Notes: a model not told the origin generated them from the sequence alone. A stretch of 64,000 nt of DNA from an uncultured Sutterella sp. (GCA_945834535.1 CAMAHM010000001.1:19260-83259); one strand, 5' to 3'; numbered from the stretch's first letter, positions 45,179 through 57,337 are shown. Program-made: numbers and translations.

Positions 45179-45227
45179 GACTGCGGTTTATTAAGGATGG
45201 CAAAACCGAAAATCGGAAAGATTCGGC

Positions 45228-45911
45228 ATGCGAGCATTGATCAATGTTGTTCTGCTTTTAGCGATCGCAGCTGTCGGTTGCTACATTGCTGTTTTTGACG
45301 AGTATTTTTCCAGGGAAGTTGAAGTCAGACAGCAGATTTCCGTCAAACTCATCGGTAGTGATGCCGAGATGCGTGCGCGTGCGGAAAAAGAGAGCACAAA
45401 GACGGATGCCGCATCCGGGCCCGATCTTTCCTGCTTTGTTTGGGGACCATTCAGTGACAAGGGGCTCATGCAGGTCCGAGGCATGCTTGAACAGAACAGA
45501 CTGCTTGAGCAGGCTGAAATTGTCGATCGTTTTTTGCCCGATCGCTGGATCGTCTATCTCGGACGCTTTCACACCGATACCGCCGTGCGTGCTTTCATGA
45601 AGCAGTTTCGACAACAGGGTATCAAACATGTCCGAGCCATTGTGCGCGGGGATCTTGCCTACGGTGTGGAGATTGCTTCGTTTGACACAAAAAAAGAGGC
45701 TGAAGACTTTTTGGCATCCAATAAAGTACCTGATGTCAAAGGGTTGCGTGTGACAAATCGACTCGGAGAGCCGTCCGATTCGGTCGATCTCGTCTTCAAT
45801 CACCTCAGTGAGGAACAAAGAGACGTCTTGTTCGGTCTCTGGAAAAAGCGTCCGGGCACACAGTTGCAAAGTTGCACGTTCTACCCCGGGAGAGCCTCGT
45901 CGGATCGATAA
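45228..45911 (+). CDS. SPOR-domain-like membrane-anchored protein
   Basis: N-terminal TM, CFVWGPFSDKGLMQVRGMLEQNRL...WIVYLGRFHTDTAVRAFMKQFRQQGIK SPOR-like pattern. Confidence 0.65.
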   Translation: MRALINVVLLLAIAAVGCYIAVFDEYFSREVEVRQQISVKLIGSDAEMRARAEKESTKTDAASGPDLSCFVWGPFSDKGLMQVRGMLEQNRLLEQAEIVDRFLPDRWIVYLGRFHTDTAVRAFMKQFRQQGIKHVRAIVRGDLAYGVEIASFDTKKEAEDFLASNKVPDVKGLRVTNRLGEPSDSVDLVFNHLSEEQRDVLFGLWKKRPGTQLQSCTFYPGRASSDR

Positions 45912-45915
45912 AGAC

Positions 45916-45940
45916 GCGCAGGAAACCCGGTTTCCTGCGC
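45916..45940. terminator. Hairpin between convergent SPOR and HIT genes
   Basis: GCGCAGGAAACC-C-GGTTTCCTGCGC; no long T run. Confidence 0.45.
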
Positions 45941-45950
45941 AATCCTTCAC

Positions 45951-46394
45951 TCAGTCGAGCTTCTCGAGTTCCCGCACCAGCCGCGCGAGCATGTCTTGGG
46001 CTTTACGGCGGCGCTCAGCGTATTTGTCCGACGGCATTACACGCAGACGCTCCGACCAGACCGATCCCGGGAAGAAGGCATCGTCGCTCCAGCGGGCAAT
46101 GATGTGCCAATGCACATGCGGCACCATGTTGCCGAGACTTGCCCAATTGACCTTGTCGGGGGCGAGTTCCTCGAGCATGATCTTTTCGATACACTCAAGA
46201 ATTCGGAAAAGCCGCGACTTTTCAGCAGCAGTGAGGTCGGCCATCTCCTTGACGTGGCGCGTCGCGATGACGCGCACGAAACCGGGGAGATCTGCGTCGG
46301 CGGCATCGATGACGTAGAACATCGCATCGCGCCAAATCTCTCTCGGGTGTCGGGAAGAGCAAAGTTCACAACTCATAATTTTCTTTCCCATCAA
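45951..46394 (-). CDS. HIT family protein
   Basis: [14 protein letters not shown] (HxHxHxx motif). Confidence 0.9.
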   Translation of the reverse strand: MMGKKIMSCELCSSRHPREIWRDAMFYVIDAADADLPGFVRVIATRHVKEMADLTAAEKSRLFRILECIEKIMLEELAPDKVNWASLGNMVPHVHWHIIARWSDDAFFPGSVWSERLRVMPSDKYAERRRKAQDMLARLVRELEKLD

Positions 46395-49300
46395 ACAAGT
46401 ACACGTTCAATTCCGCCTTCGCGGATGTGCGCAAGGAAGTTGTCGTACCAATCCTCACCCAAACGCAGTCGGGCCATTTCCACGGTAAGGAACTCGGCCT
46501 GTGTGCCGGTGGAGTCGTTGTAGCGGCTCATCCCCTGCAGGCAACCCGGACAGGTGGTCAGCACCTTGATTCGACCGGCAAAGCCGTCGCTGCTTACCTG
46601 GCGCTTGGCAAGCTGAATGCTCTCTTCCTTGCGGAAGCGAACCTGCGTGGCGATATCGGGGCGACCGACTGCGAAGGTGCCCGACTCACCGCAACAGCGA
46701 TCGGTGAGTTCCACCCTTCGGCCGTCCTGCGCATGAATCAGTTTGTTGACCGATTCGATCGGCTTGGGGGTATTGAAGGGAGTGTGGCAGGGATCGTGGT
46801 AGAGGTAGCGCACGTTGTCGGGACCTTCCACGTTGATGCCTTTTTCGAGCAGATAGTCGTGGACGTCGATGACGCGACAGTTCGGGAAGATCTCTTCAAA
46901 GTGATATTCCTTGAGCTGTTTGAGGCAGGTGCCGCAGCTCACCACCACGGTACGGATGTCCAGGTAGTTGAGCGTGTTGGCGACACGGTGAAACAGCACG
47001 CGGTTCTCGGTCACGATCTTTTCGGCCAGATTCAGGTCGCCGGCCCCCTTTTGCGGATAGCCGCAGCACAGATACTTCGGAGGCAGAACGGTCTGCACGC
47101 CGATGTCGTAGAGCATGGCGAGCACCGCCATCGACACTTCGGGGTACAGGCGTTCGTTTCCGCAGCCGGGGAAATAGAACACGGCTTCTGACTCGGTGGC
47201 CGTCGGTTTGCGGATGATCGGCGCAAAGGAGGAGTCGTTGAGCTCAAGAATGCTGCGCATCGTGCGGGGCAGACGCGGTATCGGGAGCTTGCGGTTGACG
47301 AGCGTCACCACCTGTTCGGTGATGCCGGGCTTTCCGATCGTATGCGTTGGGCGTTGCATCTGGGGCTTGGCCACCATGGACAGGATATCGCTTGCCATGC
47401 GTTCGGCACGAAAGCCCACGTTGACGAGCGCCTTGCGGGCAAGCTCGACAGAGCTCGGGTTGGAAAGCTCCAAAAAGCGCATGCCGGCATATTTTGCCGG
47501 GGTCGTGGTTCCTGCGCCCGCGTGCTTGAGCAGGTTGCGCAGCAGGATCGTCACCTCGCCGAAGTTGATCTTGACCGGACAGGGATTGCGGCACTTCATG
47601 CAGAGCGTGCAGTGGTCGGCCAAATCCTCCAGAGCCTTCAGATGCAGGTCCGACAAACCGCGGCGGGTCTGATGCTCGTACAAAATGGCTTCCAACATCA
47701 GGCTGGTCGCGATGATTTTGTTGCGCGGCGAAAAGAGCAGACTGGCGCGCGGAACATGCGTCGAGCACTGCGATTTGCACTTACCGCAGCGCAGACAGTT
47801 CTTAATGGCATCCGAAACCGCCTTGGACTGCGTTTGCTGCATGATGATCGACTCGGATCCAATCAGGCTGAAGCTCGGGGTGTAGATGCCGTCAAAGTCG
47901 ATGTCGTCGGACAATTTGCCGCGATTGAAGACCCGTTGGGGATCGACCGTGCGCAGATATTCGTGGTAGGGCTCAAGGGAAGCCTTGTCGAGGAATTCGA
48001 TTTTGGTCAGGCCGATACCGTGTTCGCCTGAAATGGCACCGCCCAGATCCTTGGCCTTTTGCATCACCATGCGGACGGCCTGCTGGCCCTTTTGCATCAT
48101 GACGTAGTTGTCGGAGTTGATCGGGATGTTGGTGTGCACATTGCCGTCACCGGCGTGCATGTGCAGAGCAATGAACACGCGCCCCTTAAGAACTCGGTCG
48201 TGAATGGCATCAATCTGATTGCGCACCTTCTCAAAAGCGTCGCCCTGGAAGATGCGAAACAGCTCAGCGCGCACTTCCTTTTTCCAGGAAATGCGCATCA
48301 GACGCAGACAGAACAAGTCGAAAATCGTCTGCTTGTTGCTCCGTGAGAAGGCCGGACATCCGAGGTTCATCATTTCCTGCCGCACGCTTCGAACGGGGCT
48401 GTCGAGGTGATCGTGGATGAAGCTCCAGCGATTTGTCACAGCGGCAAGCAGCTCTCGGGCGGCCGCAAGCGGGGCGGCAAGAAGGTCTTCCTTGGAGATG
48501 TCCTGCGTGATGGTGGGCATGCCCAGAGAAATGTAGCCTCCCAGATAGTCCTCCACTGCGCGAATCATGTCGAGTTTGTTTTCGATCGAGCAGCGCACGT
48601 TGAAGTGCTCGCAGGCTTCCGTGTACTCACCGATGGCGCTGAGCGGAATGACGACGTCTTCGTTGAGTTTGAAGGCGTTGGTGTGTGCACTGATGGCCGC
48701 CGTGCGGCTGCGTTCGTGCCAAAAGCGCAGGCGCTCCTGATCGGTGCGGGCAATGAAGGCTTCGCCCCCCTGCTCGGCGCACATTTTGGCAACGCTGAGC
48801 GTGACGTTGTCCAACTTGGTTTCGTCATCTCCGACAATGTCGCCCACAAGAACCATCTTGGGGAATTCGCCGCGCCGACTCTTGACCGGGTAGTTCACAG
48901 CGTGCAGGTAACGGTCGTCCAGGTGTTCAAGGCCGGCCAGCATGCAACCTAAAGGTTTGTCTTCGAGATAGGAGGTGATGGAGCAGATGGCGGGGCCGGC
49001 TGCTTTGGCGGCACCGAAAAATTCCAGACAGATCGTGCGGGTGTATTTGGGCATGCGGTGCACGATCCACTTTGCGGAGGTGATCAGACCGTCCGTGCCT
49101 TCCTTCTGAACCCCGGGCAGCCCCCCGAGGAATTTGTTGGTCACATCCTTGCCGAGTCCCTTTTTGCGGAAGATTTCGCCGGGCATCGAGAGGGTACGCG
49201 TGCTCAGAGTGCGGGCCTGCGCGGGATCGGGCGTGCGGCCGTCTTTGACGGTGATGCGCCAGCTCACTTGGGGCTGCTTGTGAATTTTGTCCAGATTGTG

Positions 49301-50302
49301 GTTGAGGCGCTCGATCTCGAGCCAGTTGCCGTCGGCGGTCACCATGCGGTAGCTGGCAATGTTGTCGACTGCAGTCCCCCAAAGTACGGCCTTCTTGCCG
49401 CCCGAGTTTTCAGCAATGTTGCCGCCCACGGTGGAGCTGTCGGCGCTGGCCGGATCCACCGAGAACACCAGCCCGTACTTGGCGGCCGCTTCCGTCACGC
49501 GTCGCGTCACGGCGCCTGCCCCCGTGCTGATGACAGGTGTCAGACAGTTGGGTTCATGCCCGGGAAGGCGAATCTTTTCGACGGCACCGATATGGTCAAA
49601 CTTTTCCGTGTTGATCACGGCCGTCATTGGGCTCATCGGAACGGCGCCGCCCGTGTAGCCGGTGCCGCCTCCTCGCGGAATAATGATCAGCCCCAGACGC
49701 ACGCAGGCTCGCACAAGAGCGGGGACTTCGTGCTCGCTGTCGGGGGTGATGACTACAAAAGGAAATTCAATACGCAGGTCGGTGGCGTCCGTCACGTGAG
49801 CCGCGCGCGTGAAGGGATCAAAACGCACGTTGTCCGAGCGCGTGGCGCGCGACAGAGCCCGCATGACGCGGCTGCGCAGTCTGTGGGTGGAGGCCAGATC
49901 GGCTTCAAAGCGACGGACGGCCTGATGCGCGGCCGTCATCAGATACACCACCAGAGCATCTCGGTCCGGATTGCTCGGATCGCGGCGCTTGTCCATCTCA
50001 TTGAGACGGTGGTAGAGCGCGTCGATCAGAAGCTTGCGGCGCGCAGGATTCTGCAGCATGTCTTCCTGCAGATAGGGGTTGCGGTTGACAGCCCAGATGT
50101 CGCCCAGAACCTCAAAAAGCATGCGTGCGCTTCTGCCCGTGCGCCGTTTGTCCCTTAACTGCGACAGGATGTTCCAGGCTTTTTCTCCGAGCAGACGGAT
50201 GACGATTTCTCTGTCGGAAAAAGACGTGTAGTTGTAGGGAATCTCGCGAATGCGTTCGCCGGATTCTTGGACTTGGCGGGGTGCCTGCTCGTGTTCAGTC
50301 AT
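46391..50302 (-). CDS. FAD-linked oxidase + 4Fe-4S fusion (DUF3683/D-lactate dehydrogenase-like), about 1300 aa
   Basis: [20 protein letters not shown] motif; [17 protein letters not shown] and [14 protein letters not shown] Fe-S motifs; CCF-type cysteines ([34 protein letters not shown]). Confidence 0.88.
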   Translation of the reverse strand: MTEHEQAPRQVQESGERIREIPYNYTSFSDREIVIRLLGEKAWNILSQLRDKRRTGRSARMLFEVLGDIWAVNRNPYLQEDMLQNPARRKLLIDALYHRLNEMDKRRDPSNPDRDALVVYLMTAAHQAVRRFEADLASTHRLRSRVMRALSRATRSDNVRFDPFTRAAHVTDATDLRIEFPFVVITPDSEHEVPALVRACVRLGLIIIPRGGGTGYTGGAVPMSPMTAVINTEKFDHIGAVEKIRLPGHEPNCLTPVISTGAGAVTRRVTEAAAKYGLVFSVDPASADSSTVGGNIAENSGGKKAVLWGTAVDNIASYRMVTADGNWLEIERLNHNLDKIHKQPQVSWRITVKDGRTPDPAQARTLSTRTLSMPGEIFRKKGLGKDVTNKFLGGLPGVQKEGTDGLITSAKWIVHRMPKYTRTICLEFFGAAKAAGPAICSITSYLEDKPLGCMLAGLEHLDDRYLHAVNYPVKSRRGEFPKMVLVGDIVGDDETKLDNVTLSVAKMCAEQGGEAFIARTDQERLRFWHERSRTAAISAHTNAFKLNEDVVIPLSAIGEYTEACEHFNVRCSIENKLDMIRAVEDYLGGYISLGMPTITQDISKEDLLAAPLAAARELLAAVTNRWSFIHDHLDSPVRSVRQEMMNLGCPAFSRSNKQTIFDLFCLRLMRISWKKEVRAELFRIFQGDAFEKVRNQIDAIHDRVLKGRVFIALHMHAGDGNVHTNIPINSDNYVMMQKGQQAVRMVMQKAKDLGGAISGEHGIGLTKIEFLDKASLEPYHEYLRTVDPQRVFNRGKLSDDIDFDGIYTPSFSLIGSESIIMQQTQSKAVSDAIKNCLRCGKCKSQCSTHVPRASLLFSPRNKIIATSLMLEAILYEHQTRRGLSDLHLKALEDLADHCTLCMKCRNPCPVKINFGEVTILLRNLLKHAGAGTTTPAKYAGMRFLELSNPSSVELARKALVNVGFRAERMASDILSMVAKPQMQRPTHTIGKPGITEQVVTLVNRKLPIPRLPRTMRSILELNDSSFAPIIRKPTATESEAVFYFPGCGNERLYPEVSMAVLAMLYDIGVQTVLPPKYLCCGYPQKGAGDLNLAEKIVTENRVLFHRVANTLNYLDIRTVVVSCGTCLKQLKEYHFEEIFPNCRVIDVHDYLLEKGINVEGPDNVRYLYHDPCHTPFNTPKPIESVNKLIHAQDGRRVELTDRCCGESGTFAVGRPDIATQVRFRKEESIQLAKRQVSSDGFAGRIKVLTTCPGCLQGMSRYNDSTGTQAEFLTVEMARLRLGEDWYDNFLAHIREGGIERVLV

Positions 50303-50816
50303 AGGGGGTTCCAAAAGGCCGGGGCTCAAAAGCTTCCTCTTGTCGGAGGTCAGCGCATTGATTTCAAAAAGAGTTTTCTAGTTGTTTGTGAGTGGGGGCC
50401 GTTGCCTTTCGCAGGTCCCTGATCAAACATGCACAAGGGGCGAAAGAGAAAGTGACGGCGGCCCTTCCGAATCTTGCAGACACGTATGAAGCGCAGATGT
50501 TCGGAAACGCGCGGTCACTGCCGGGGCGAACGGCTTTGTGTCGGACATTGTAGCCTTTCGCAGAACTGTGTAAAACCACCGGCGAAATTTTGTAAGCCGA
50601 TGATATTCAAACGAAGAAATTGTCAATTTTGACGACGTTGCCCGGTGCTTGAGTGAAGAAGCGGAGGTTCGTGATCGGCCTTGCTCCGACCGCACGGGGT
50701 TGGCGCTTGGGCATACAATCACTATTTCAGCTTCGGGAAGTAGGCGGCCGACAGCGGTGCTGCGCTGTTTTTCCCGAGCCCCCTCAATCAAACGAACCAC
50801 AACGACATCAAGAAAA

Positions 50817-52376
50817 ATGCCCGCAACCGAAACTCTGGATCGCGATACTTATCTGCGACGCATCCTCACGGCTCGCGTCTACGACGTGGCCGAAGAAACT
50901 CCTCTCGACGAGGCGCCCCGTCTGTCCCGACGCATCGGCAACAAGGTCCTTCTCAAGCGCGAGGATCAGCAGCCCGTCTTTTCCTTCAAGCTGCGCGGCG
51001 CCTTCAATAAGATGGTGCATCTGACTGCCGAGGAGCGTGCCCGCGGTGTGATCTGTGCGTCCGCGGGCAATCACGCTCAGGGCGTGGCGCTTGCCGCGAG
51101 ACGCCTGGGGTGCCGCGCCGTCATCGTCATGCCCATGACGGCGCCTCAGCTCAAAGTCGAGGCCGTCCGCAACCTTGGCGGTGAAGTGGTGCTCGTCGGT
51201 GAAAGTTTCTCCGATGCGGCCGCCCACGCCGTCAAGATGCAGCAGCAGGAGGGACTCACCTTCGTGCATCCCTTCGACGATCCGCTGGTGATTGCCGGTC
51301 AGGGAACGATCGGTATGGAAATTCTGCGTCAGTACCAGCCCGCAGACGGCTCGAGGCCAGATGCGATCTTCGTGCAGATCGGCGGCGGCGGTCTGGCTGC
51401 CGGGGTGGCCACCTACATCAAGGCTATCTATCCGGAGATCAAGGTGATCGGCGTGGAGACGGTGGACTCTGATGCGATGAAGCGCTCCATCGACGCGGGG
51501 TGCAACGTGGCGCTCGACGACGTCGGTCTTTTTTCCGACGGCACCGCCGTCAAGCGTGTCGGCGACGAAACACTGCGTTTGTGCCGCGACAATCTCGATG
51601 AAATCATTCTGGTTGACTCCGACGAGATCTGTGCCGCCATCAAGGATGTCTTTGAAGACACACGCACGATCGTTGAGCCTAGCGGTGCACTGTCGTTGGC
51701 CGGCCTCAAGGCCTGGGTGCGTCGCGAAAAGGCCGAGGGCAAGGCGTTGGTGGCCATTACGTCGGGCGCCAACATGAATTTTGATCGACTGCGCTTCGTG
51801 TCCGAACGTGCCGAGTACGGTGAGGGCCGTGAGGCGGTGTTTGCCGTGACGATTCCTGAGGAAAGAGGCGCCTTCAAGCGTCTGTGCGAGGTGGTGGGCA
51901 ACCGCAACGTGACGGAGTTCAACTACCGTATCAGCGATACCAAAGATGCCTACATTTTCGTGGGGATTCAGACGAGCAGCAAAAACGACGCCGAAGAACT
52001 GGTGCAGCAGTTCGAGCGCAACAATTTCGCCACGCTCAATCTCACCAACGACGAGCTCAGCAAACTGCATCTGCGTCATATGGTGGGCGGTCACAGTAAG
52101 CTCGCCACCAATGAGCATCTGCTGCGTTTTGAATTTCCCGAACGCCCCGGGGCGCTGATGCTCTTTTTGACGTCGATGGCACCGCAGTGGAACATTTCGC
52201 TCTTTCACTACCGCAACAACGGCGCGGATTTTGCGCGCGTGTTCGTGGGCATTCAGGTGCCGCCGCAGGACAACGCGCTCTTTGAAGAGTTCCTCCACAA
52301 GCTCAGCAGCCGCAATCTCGGCTACCGTTATTGGGATGAGACCGACAACCCGGCCTGCAAGTTCTTCCTGAGCTGA
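50817..52376 (+). CDS. ilvA: Threonine ammonia-lyase, biosynthetic
   Basis: LLKREDQQPVFSFKLRGAFNKM, SAGNHAQGVALAA, GGGGLAAGVATYIK; C-terminal ACT-like domains. Confidence 0.96.
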   Translation: MPATETLDRDTYLRRILTARVYDVAEETPLDEAPRLSRRIGNKVLLKREDQQPVFSFKLRGAFNKMVHLTAEERARGVICASAGNHAQGVALAARRLGCRAVIVMPMTAPQLKVEAVRNLGGEVVLVGESFSDAAAHAVKMQQQEGLTFVHPFDDPLVIAGQGTIGMEILRQYQPADGSRPDAIFVQIGGGGLAAGVATYIKAIYPEIKVIGVETVDSDAMKRSIDAGCNVALDDVGLFSDGTAVKRVGDETLRLCRDNLDEIILVDSDEICAAIKDVFEDTRTIVEPSGALSLAGLKAWVRREKAEGKALVAITSGANMNFDRLRFVSERAEYGEGREAVFAVTIPEERGAFKRLCEVVGNRNVTEFNYRISDTKDAYIFVGIQTSSKNDAEELVQQFERNNFATLNLTNDELSKLHLRHMVGGHSKLATNEHLLRFEFPERPGALMLFLTSMAPQWNISLFHYRNNGADFARVFVGIQVPPQDNALFEEFLHKLSSRNLGYRYWDETDNPACKFFLS

Positions 52377-52429
52377 GGCACCAATCCAAGCAATCAACAG
52401 CCGACCGCAGACGTTGCAGCCGGCTGTTT

Positions 52430-52687
52430 TCAGTTGGAGGGCGTGCGGATCAGACGTCCGGGATTTTGGACCGCACGGTCGATAAGTCGGTAAATGCCCG
52501 AGCCGTCCTCGAGCACGTCGAAATGCCACTTGACGTTGCCGCGCATGTCTTCGAGCCAGACGTCGCGCGGCAGGTCGAGCTCGTCCAGATTGGAGTTGAT
52601 GAAGCTCTCCGCTTCAAAGGGTGTGGCAAAGTTTTCTTCAAAGTCGCCGTAGTCGACAATGACTTGTACCACCAGGTCTCGGCGCAT
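52430..52687 (-). CDS. Hypothetical protein, 85 aa
   Basis: MRRDLVVQVIVDYGDFEENFATPFEAESFINSNLDELDLPRDVWLEDMRGNVKWHFDVLED..., adjacent to and co-oriented with the M20 gene. Confidence 0.55.
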   Translation of the reverse strand: MRRDLVVQVIVDYGDFEENFATPFEAESFINSNLDELDLPRDVWLEDMRGNVKWHFDVLEDGSGIYRLIDRAVQNPGRLIRTPSN

Positions 52688-52699
52688 GGCGCAACCTCC

Positions 52700-54103
52700 T
52701 TAAACCGCCGCCACGATGCGGGCGGTCGCTTGAATTAGTTTTTCACAGTAGTCCAGACGCAGCATTTCATCGGGACCGTGGGCGTTGGAATGCGGTCCGA
52801 GGACGCCCGTCACGAGGAACTGAGCCTGCGGCATAAAGCTGTTCATCAGATCCAGGATCGGAATGGACGCGCCGTCAAAGACGTAGCCGGCATCGGCACC
52901 GAAAACGTCCTGAGAGACCGCATCGAGCGTTCTGTAGAACTCTTCATTATCCGTTTTGGCGCACCACCCCGGTCCAATGCCCGTGAGCTCCAGGCTGACG
53001 CGGGCGTTGTAGGGAGGCTGCGAAGTCAGAATCTCCCTGAGGGCCTCGCCGGCTTTTTGCACATCAAGGCCGGGCGGCGTGCGCAAGGACAGCGCCAGCG
53101 CGGTTTCCGGGCGCATGACGCGGCCGGCGCGGGCAATATCGGGCAGTCCGTCGGCGCCGAGAACAGCAAGTTGAGGTGTGAAGCTTCTGTCGACAACGGC
53201 CTGCGCAACATCCGCAGTGCGGGGTTGAACGCCCGGAGCCCAGGGAAATTCCTGCAGCACGGAGGCTCCGAGGAGCTGGGCCGAGCGGCGAAGCTTTTCA
53301 AGTTGCCGGGGATCGATCGTCACGTTCAGCCGTGTATCGGCAATGCGCCCCGTTGCGGGATCCTCCAAACGGGAAAGGAGCTGTCGGGCAATCATGAACG
53401 AGTCGGGAACAATGCCCGAAGCCGTGCCCGAATGCACGGCGTGTTCGAGCACCTTCACGCGCAGCGTCATGTTGATGCAGCCGCGAAAACTCATGGTGGC
53501 CCAGAGCCGCTCGTAATCGCCGGCGGTGCTGTCGAGCACGACGGCAAGGCGGCAGTTGCGCACCCGATCGGCAACGCGGGTGAGCCAATGGGCAATGTCG
53601 GCTGAACCGGACTCCTCGTCGGTTTCAATCAGTCCCATGGCGCGTCCGCGCCCGATGCCGGCCTCGTCGAGCGCTTTGAGTGCCGTCACGGCCGAATAAA
53701 AGGCGTAGCCGTCATCGGCGCAGCCGCGGCCGTACAGGGCGTTGCCTTCAAGCGTCGGGCAAAAGGGGGCGCGTCCTTCGCTCCAGCCCTGCGCTTCGGG
53801 CTGCTTGTCAAAATGTCCGTAAAAAAAGACGTCGGGTTTGGTTGCGTCGGTGGCTGCAATGTCAAAAAAGAGCGCGGGCGTACGGCCCGCTTGCTCGAGC
53901 ACTTCAAAATGTGCCTGCGGAAAGTGCCGTGCGGCCCAGGCTGCCGCCAGGCGACAGCTTTCAAGCAGCAGTCCGTGTGCTTCCCATTCGGGATCAAAGT
54001 CCGAGGACTTGCACGGGATTTCCACAAAGCGAATCAGTGCAGGAAGGGCAGACTCGCGAAAAAGGTGAGAGGCGGCGGTGTCGAGTTTTTTAAAAGAAGA
54101 CAT
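52700..54103 (-). CDS. M20 family dipeptidase
   Basis: VFFYGHFDKQPEAQGW, YGRGCADDGYAFYSAVTALKAL, METDEESGSADI-like metal ligands. Confidence 0.9.
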   Translation of the reverse strand: MSSFKKLDTAASHLFRESALPALIRFVEIPCKSSDFDPEWEAHGLLLESCRLAAAWAARHFPQAHFEVLEQAGRTPALFFDIAATDATKPDVFFYGHFDKQPEAQGWSEGRAPFCPTLEGNALYGRGCADDGYAFYSAVTALKALDEAGIGRGRAMGLIETDEESGSADIAHWLTRVADRVRNCRLAVVLDSTAGDYERLWATMSFRGCINMTLRVKVLEHAVHSGTASGIVPDSFMIARQLLSRLEDPATGRIADTRLNVTIDPRQLEKLRRSAQLLGASVLQEFPWAPGVQPRTADVAQAVVDRSFTPQLAVLGADGLPDIARAGRVMRPETALALSLRTPPGLDVQKAGEALREILTSQPPYNARVSLELTGIGPGWCAKTDNEEFYRTLDAVSQDVFGADAGYVFDGASIPILDLMNSFMPQAQFLVTGVLGPHSNAHGPDEMLRLDYCEKLIQATARIVAAV

Positions 54104-54134
54104 GGCGTTCGTCCAATGGTTCGAGAAACGTTCC

Positions 54135-55370
54135 TCACTGGTAGACGGGAAGAACGTTTTGACCGAGTTTGTCGGAGATGCGGCGGGCCATTTCCACCGC
54201 CTGCTCGCGCGATGTCAGGCGTCCGACAATGACCTTGAAGACGTTGCCGGTTTGCACCACACGCACTTGGGCGCCGCTTTCTCCGGCGAGCATCATTTCG
54301 GCGTGCGCGGCGGCGGCCTCGGCATTTTCGGACATCGAATAGGCGCCGATCTGTGCCCCCCACTGGGCCTGCGTGACGGCGGCCGCCGTTGAGGCGGCTT
54401 CCACACGCTCTTCAAGTGCTGCGGGCGCGTCGGAGACAGGAGCCGATTGCTGCGCGATGCGCGCTTCTTCCTGCAGGATGGATGCAATGGCATCTTCGGA
54501 AGCGGACGCCGGGGTATGGGTGTCGGCACTTTGCGAGGCGGCGGTGCCCGATGCCGTCTGCGTGTTGTCGAGAGCATCCTCGACAGTGATATCAAGGGAG
54601 GCGGCAGGTTCGTCAGAGGACGCAAGAGTGGCTGCGGGCGTTTGCGATGCGCCGACTGAAGGCTGAGAAGCAACGACGACGGGGGCCGAAGTGCTTTGGC
54701 TCGGTGCCGCAGGCGCTGTTGCGGAGGCCTTGTTCGAAGACGAGGAGGTCTCCGATCTGGAGGCGGCTGCCCCGAGGCCGGTCACGGCTGCCAACAGTCC
54801 CGTCAGCCCACGGCCGGGGACGCGACCTGCGGCAATGTCGGCGCGGGTGATGCGTTCGATGCGCACGCGGGTGGTTCCGGCCTTTTGGTAGCCGAGCTGC
54901 ACCGCTGCGGCATAGCTCAGATCCATCACTCGGTTGTTCAAAAAGGGACCGCGGTCGTTGACGCGCACAATGATCGAGCGTCCGTTCGAGAGGTTCGTCA
55001 CGCGCGCGTAGCTCGGCAACTCCATGGTCGGATGCGCTGCCGAGAGCTGGTACATGTTGTATTTCTCGCCGATGGCGGTCTTCTTGCCGTGAAACTGCTT
55101 GCCGTACCAGCTGGCCACCCCGACCTGCGTGAGCGGCTTGTCTCCGCTCATGGGGTAATAGCGCTTGCCCATGACGGTATAGGGACGGTTGGCCCACTTG
55201 TTGGGGGCTTCAACCTTGGGCGTGACGGTTTGGGCGCCGGCGGCCCGCAGCGTACCGCCGACCCTGGGCGGGCCGTCGCGGTCGTAGTACTTGCCCGTGT
55301 TGCTGGCGCTGCAGCCAACCAACAGGAAGGCCGAGACGACCGAGACAAAGACAAGGCGATAGAAGAACAT
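54135..55370 (-). CDS. rlpA: Septal ring lytic transglycosylase RlpA-like lipoprotein with C-terminal SPOR domain
   Basis: LLVGCSAS lipobox, GVASWYGKQFHGKKTAIGEKYNMYQLSAAHPTMELPSYARVTNLSNGRSIIVRVNDRGPF; C-terminal SPOR. Confidence 0.93.
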   Translation of the reverse strand: MFFYRLVFVSVVSAFLLVGCSASNTGKYYDRDGPPRVGGTLRAAGAQTVTPKVEAPNKWANRPYTVMGKRYYPMSGDKPLTQVGVASWYGKQFHGKKTAIGEKYNMYQLSAAHPTMELPSYARVTNLSNGRSIIVRVNDRGPFLNNRVMDLSYAAAVQLGYQKAGTTRVRIERITRADIAAGRVPGRGLTGLLAAVTGLGAAASRSETSSSSNKASATAPAAPSQSTSAPVVVASQPSVGASQTPAATLASSDEPAASLDITVEDALDNTQTASGTAASQSADTHTPASASEDAIASILQEEARIAQQSAPVSDAPAALEERVEAASTAAAVTQAQWGAQIGAYSMSENAEAAAAHAEMMLAGESGAQVRVVQTGNVFKVIVGRLTSREQAVEMARRISDKLGQNVLPVYQ

Positions 55371-55570
55371 GGGCGGCAGAAATCAAAACGCTTCAAAAAA
55401 GTCGCCCAACTATAGCGCACGACGAATGAGCGGCCGACAAAAAGAAGGGCTGGCTTGCGGCGCGCAGCGTTTTTTTGCAGAACCGGGCGCGAAAAAAGTC
55501 CCAAAATTCAGGCGAAAAGCGGTAAATTCTCATGTTTCGTTTGTTTTTTGTATTTTTCTAGGTGCTGGAT

Positions 55571-55858
55571 ATGTCCCTCGGACTGGACGACGTTCGTCGC
55601 ATCGCCAATCTTGCTCACCTCGATCTGTCGACCGAGCAGAGCGAACGCATGCAGAGCGAACTGAACGATATTTTCAAGATGATCGAGCGCATTCAGGCTG
55701 TTGACACAACCGGTGTCGAGCCCATGATGCATCCTCATGACGGCGTGCAGCGCTTGCGCAAGGACGAAGTGGTTTTTGGAAACGACCGCGAAGAAAACAT
55801 CAAGAATGCTCCCGAAGAGCATGACGGGATGTTCCTTGTTCCTCAGGTGATTGAATAA
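55571..55858 (+). CDS. gatC: Asp/Glu-tRNA(Asn/Gln) amidotransferase subunit C
   Basis: MSLGLDDVRRIANLAHLDLSTEQSERMQSELNDIFKMIE. Confidence 0.95.
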   Translation: MSLGLDDVRRIANLAHLDLSTEQSERMQSELNDIFKMIERIQAVDTTGVEPMMHPHDGVQRLRKDEVVFGNDREENIKNAPEEHDGMFLVPQVIE

Positions 55859-55873
55859 GAGCGGGAGCGACGC

Positions 55874-57322
55874 ATGAAATTTTCTACCGTGACCGAATTG
55901 TCGCGCCTTCTGGCCGCCCGTGAGGTGAGTGCCGTTGAGCTCGCAAAGGATTACCTGTCCCGTATTGAAGCGCATCGGGACATCAACTGCTTCCTCGATG
56001 TTCGCCCCGAGGAAACGCTCAAACAGGCTGCAGAGGCCGACAAGCGCATCGCCGAAGGTACGGCGACGCGTCTGACCGGCATTCCGATCGCGCACAAGGA
56101 TATTTTTGTGACCCGCGAATGGGCTTCGACGGCCGCAAGCCGCATGCTCGAAGGCTACATGAGCCCGTTTGATGCGACGGTCGTCAAAAAGCTCCGTGCT
56201 GCCGGCCTCGTGACGCTCGGCAAGCTCAACTGCGACGAATTTGCCATGGGCTCGGCCAACGAAAACTCCGCTTACGGCAAGGTGCTCAATCCCTGGGACA
56301 GCAACGCGGTGCCCGGCGGTTCGTCGGGCGGTTCCTCGGCCTGCGTGGCCGCCGGTCTGGCGCCGATTGCCACCGCCACCGATACGGGCGGTTCGATTCG
56401 TGAACCGGCCTCGTTTACGGGCGTGACGGGGCTCAAGCCCACGTACGGTCGCCCGAGCCGACTCGGCATGATCGCCTTTGCCTCGAGCCTGGATACGGCC
56501 GGACTGATGGCGCACACGGCCGAAGACATCGCCTGGGTGCTGGGCGATATGGTGGGCTTTGAACCCTGGGATTCGACCTCGGTCGACATGCCCACGGAAG
56601 ACTTTGCCCGCGACCTCAATAAGGGTGTGCGCGGCATGCGCATCGGTGTGCCGCGTGCGTGGTTCTCCGAGAGTCTCGATCCGGAAGTGGCCGCCGCCAT
56701 TGAAAAGGTGATCGCGGAGTATCGCAGCCAGGGTGCCGAAATTGTTGACATCGCGCTGCCCAATGCCGAACTCGGCGTGCCCGTGTACTACGTTGTTGCC
56801 TGTGCCGAAGCCAGCTCCAACCTGTCGCGTTTTGACGGCGTGCGCTACGGCTACCGTGCCAAGGAATACACCGACATTCAGGACATGATCAAAAAGAGCC
56901 GCAACGAAGGCTTCGGCGCCGAACCCAAGCGCCGCATCATGATCGGCACCTACGTGCTGTCGCACGGTTACTACGACGCCTACTATCTCAAGGCGCAGAA
57001 GGTGCGTCGTCTGATTTCGCAGGAATTCGACGCTGCCTTTGAAAAGGTCGACGCCATCATCAGTCCCGTGACGACGGGCACGGCCTTTGATTTCGGCGCC
57101 AAGGCCGACCCCGTGTCCGCCTACCTGGGCGATCTGTACACGGTTCCGGCCTCCCTGGCGGGGCTGCCGTGCATGAGCATGCCCTGCGGCATCCACAGCA
57201 ACGGTCGTCCGATCGGCGTGCAGCTCACCTGTGCCCGCTTTGCCGAAGCCAAGATGCTCGGCATCGCCCATGCCTGGCAGCAGGCCAGCGACTGGCACAC
57301 GCGTCATCCCAACGGTTTCTAA
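55874..57322 (+). CDS. gatA: Asp/Glu-tRNA(Asn/Gln) amidotransferase subunit A
   Basis: [45 protein letters not shown] amidase signature. Confidence 0.97.
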   Translation: MKFSTVTELSRLLAAREVSAVELAKDYLSRIEAHRDINCFLDVRPEETLKQAAEADKRIAEGTATRLTGIPIAHKDIFVTREWASTAASRMLEGYMSPFDATVVKKLRAAGLVTLGKLNCDEFAMGSANENSAYGKVLNPWDSNAVPGGSSGGSSACVAAGLAPIATATDTGGSIREPASFTGVTGLKPTYGRPSRLGMIAFASSLDTAGLMAHTAEDIAWVLGDMVGFEPWDSTSVDMPTEDFARDLNKGVRGMRIGVPRAWFSESLDPEVAAAIEKVIAEYRSQGAEIVDIALPNAELGVPVYYVVACAEASSNLSRFDGVRYGYRAKEYTDIQDMIKKSRNEGFGAEPKRRIMIGTYVLSHGYYDAYYLKAQKVRRLISQEFDAAFEKVDAIISPVTTGTAFDFGAKADPVSAYLGDLYTVPASLAGLPCMSMPCGIHSNGRPIGVQLTCARFAEAKMLGIAHAWQQASDWHTRHPNGF

Positions 57323-57337
57323 ACGGAGTTGAATATC

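Noticed and set aside
50808-52529. 573-aa minus-strand ORF over ilvA
   Set aside because: Shadow ORF; ilvA motifs are intact on the plus strand.
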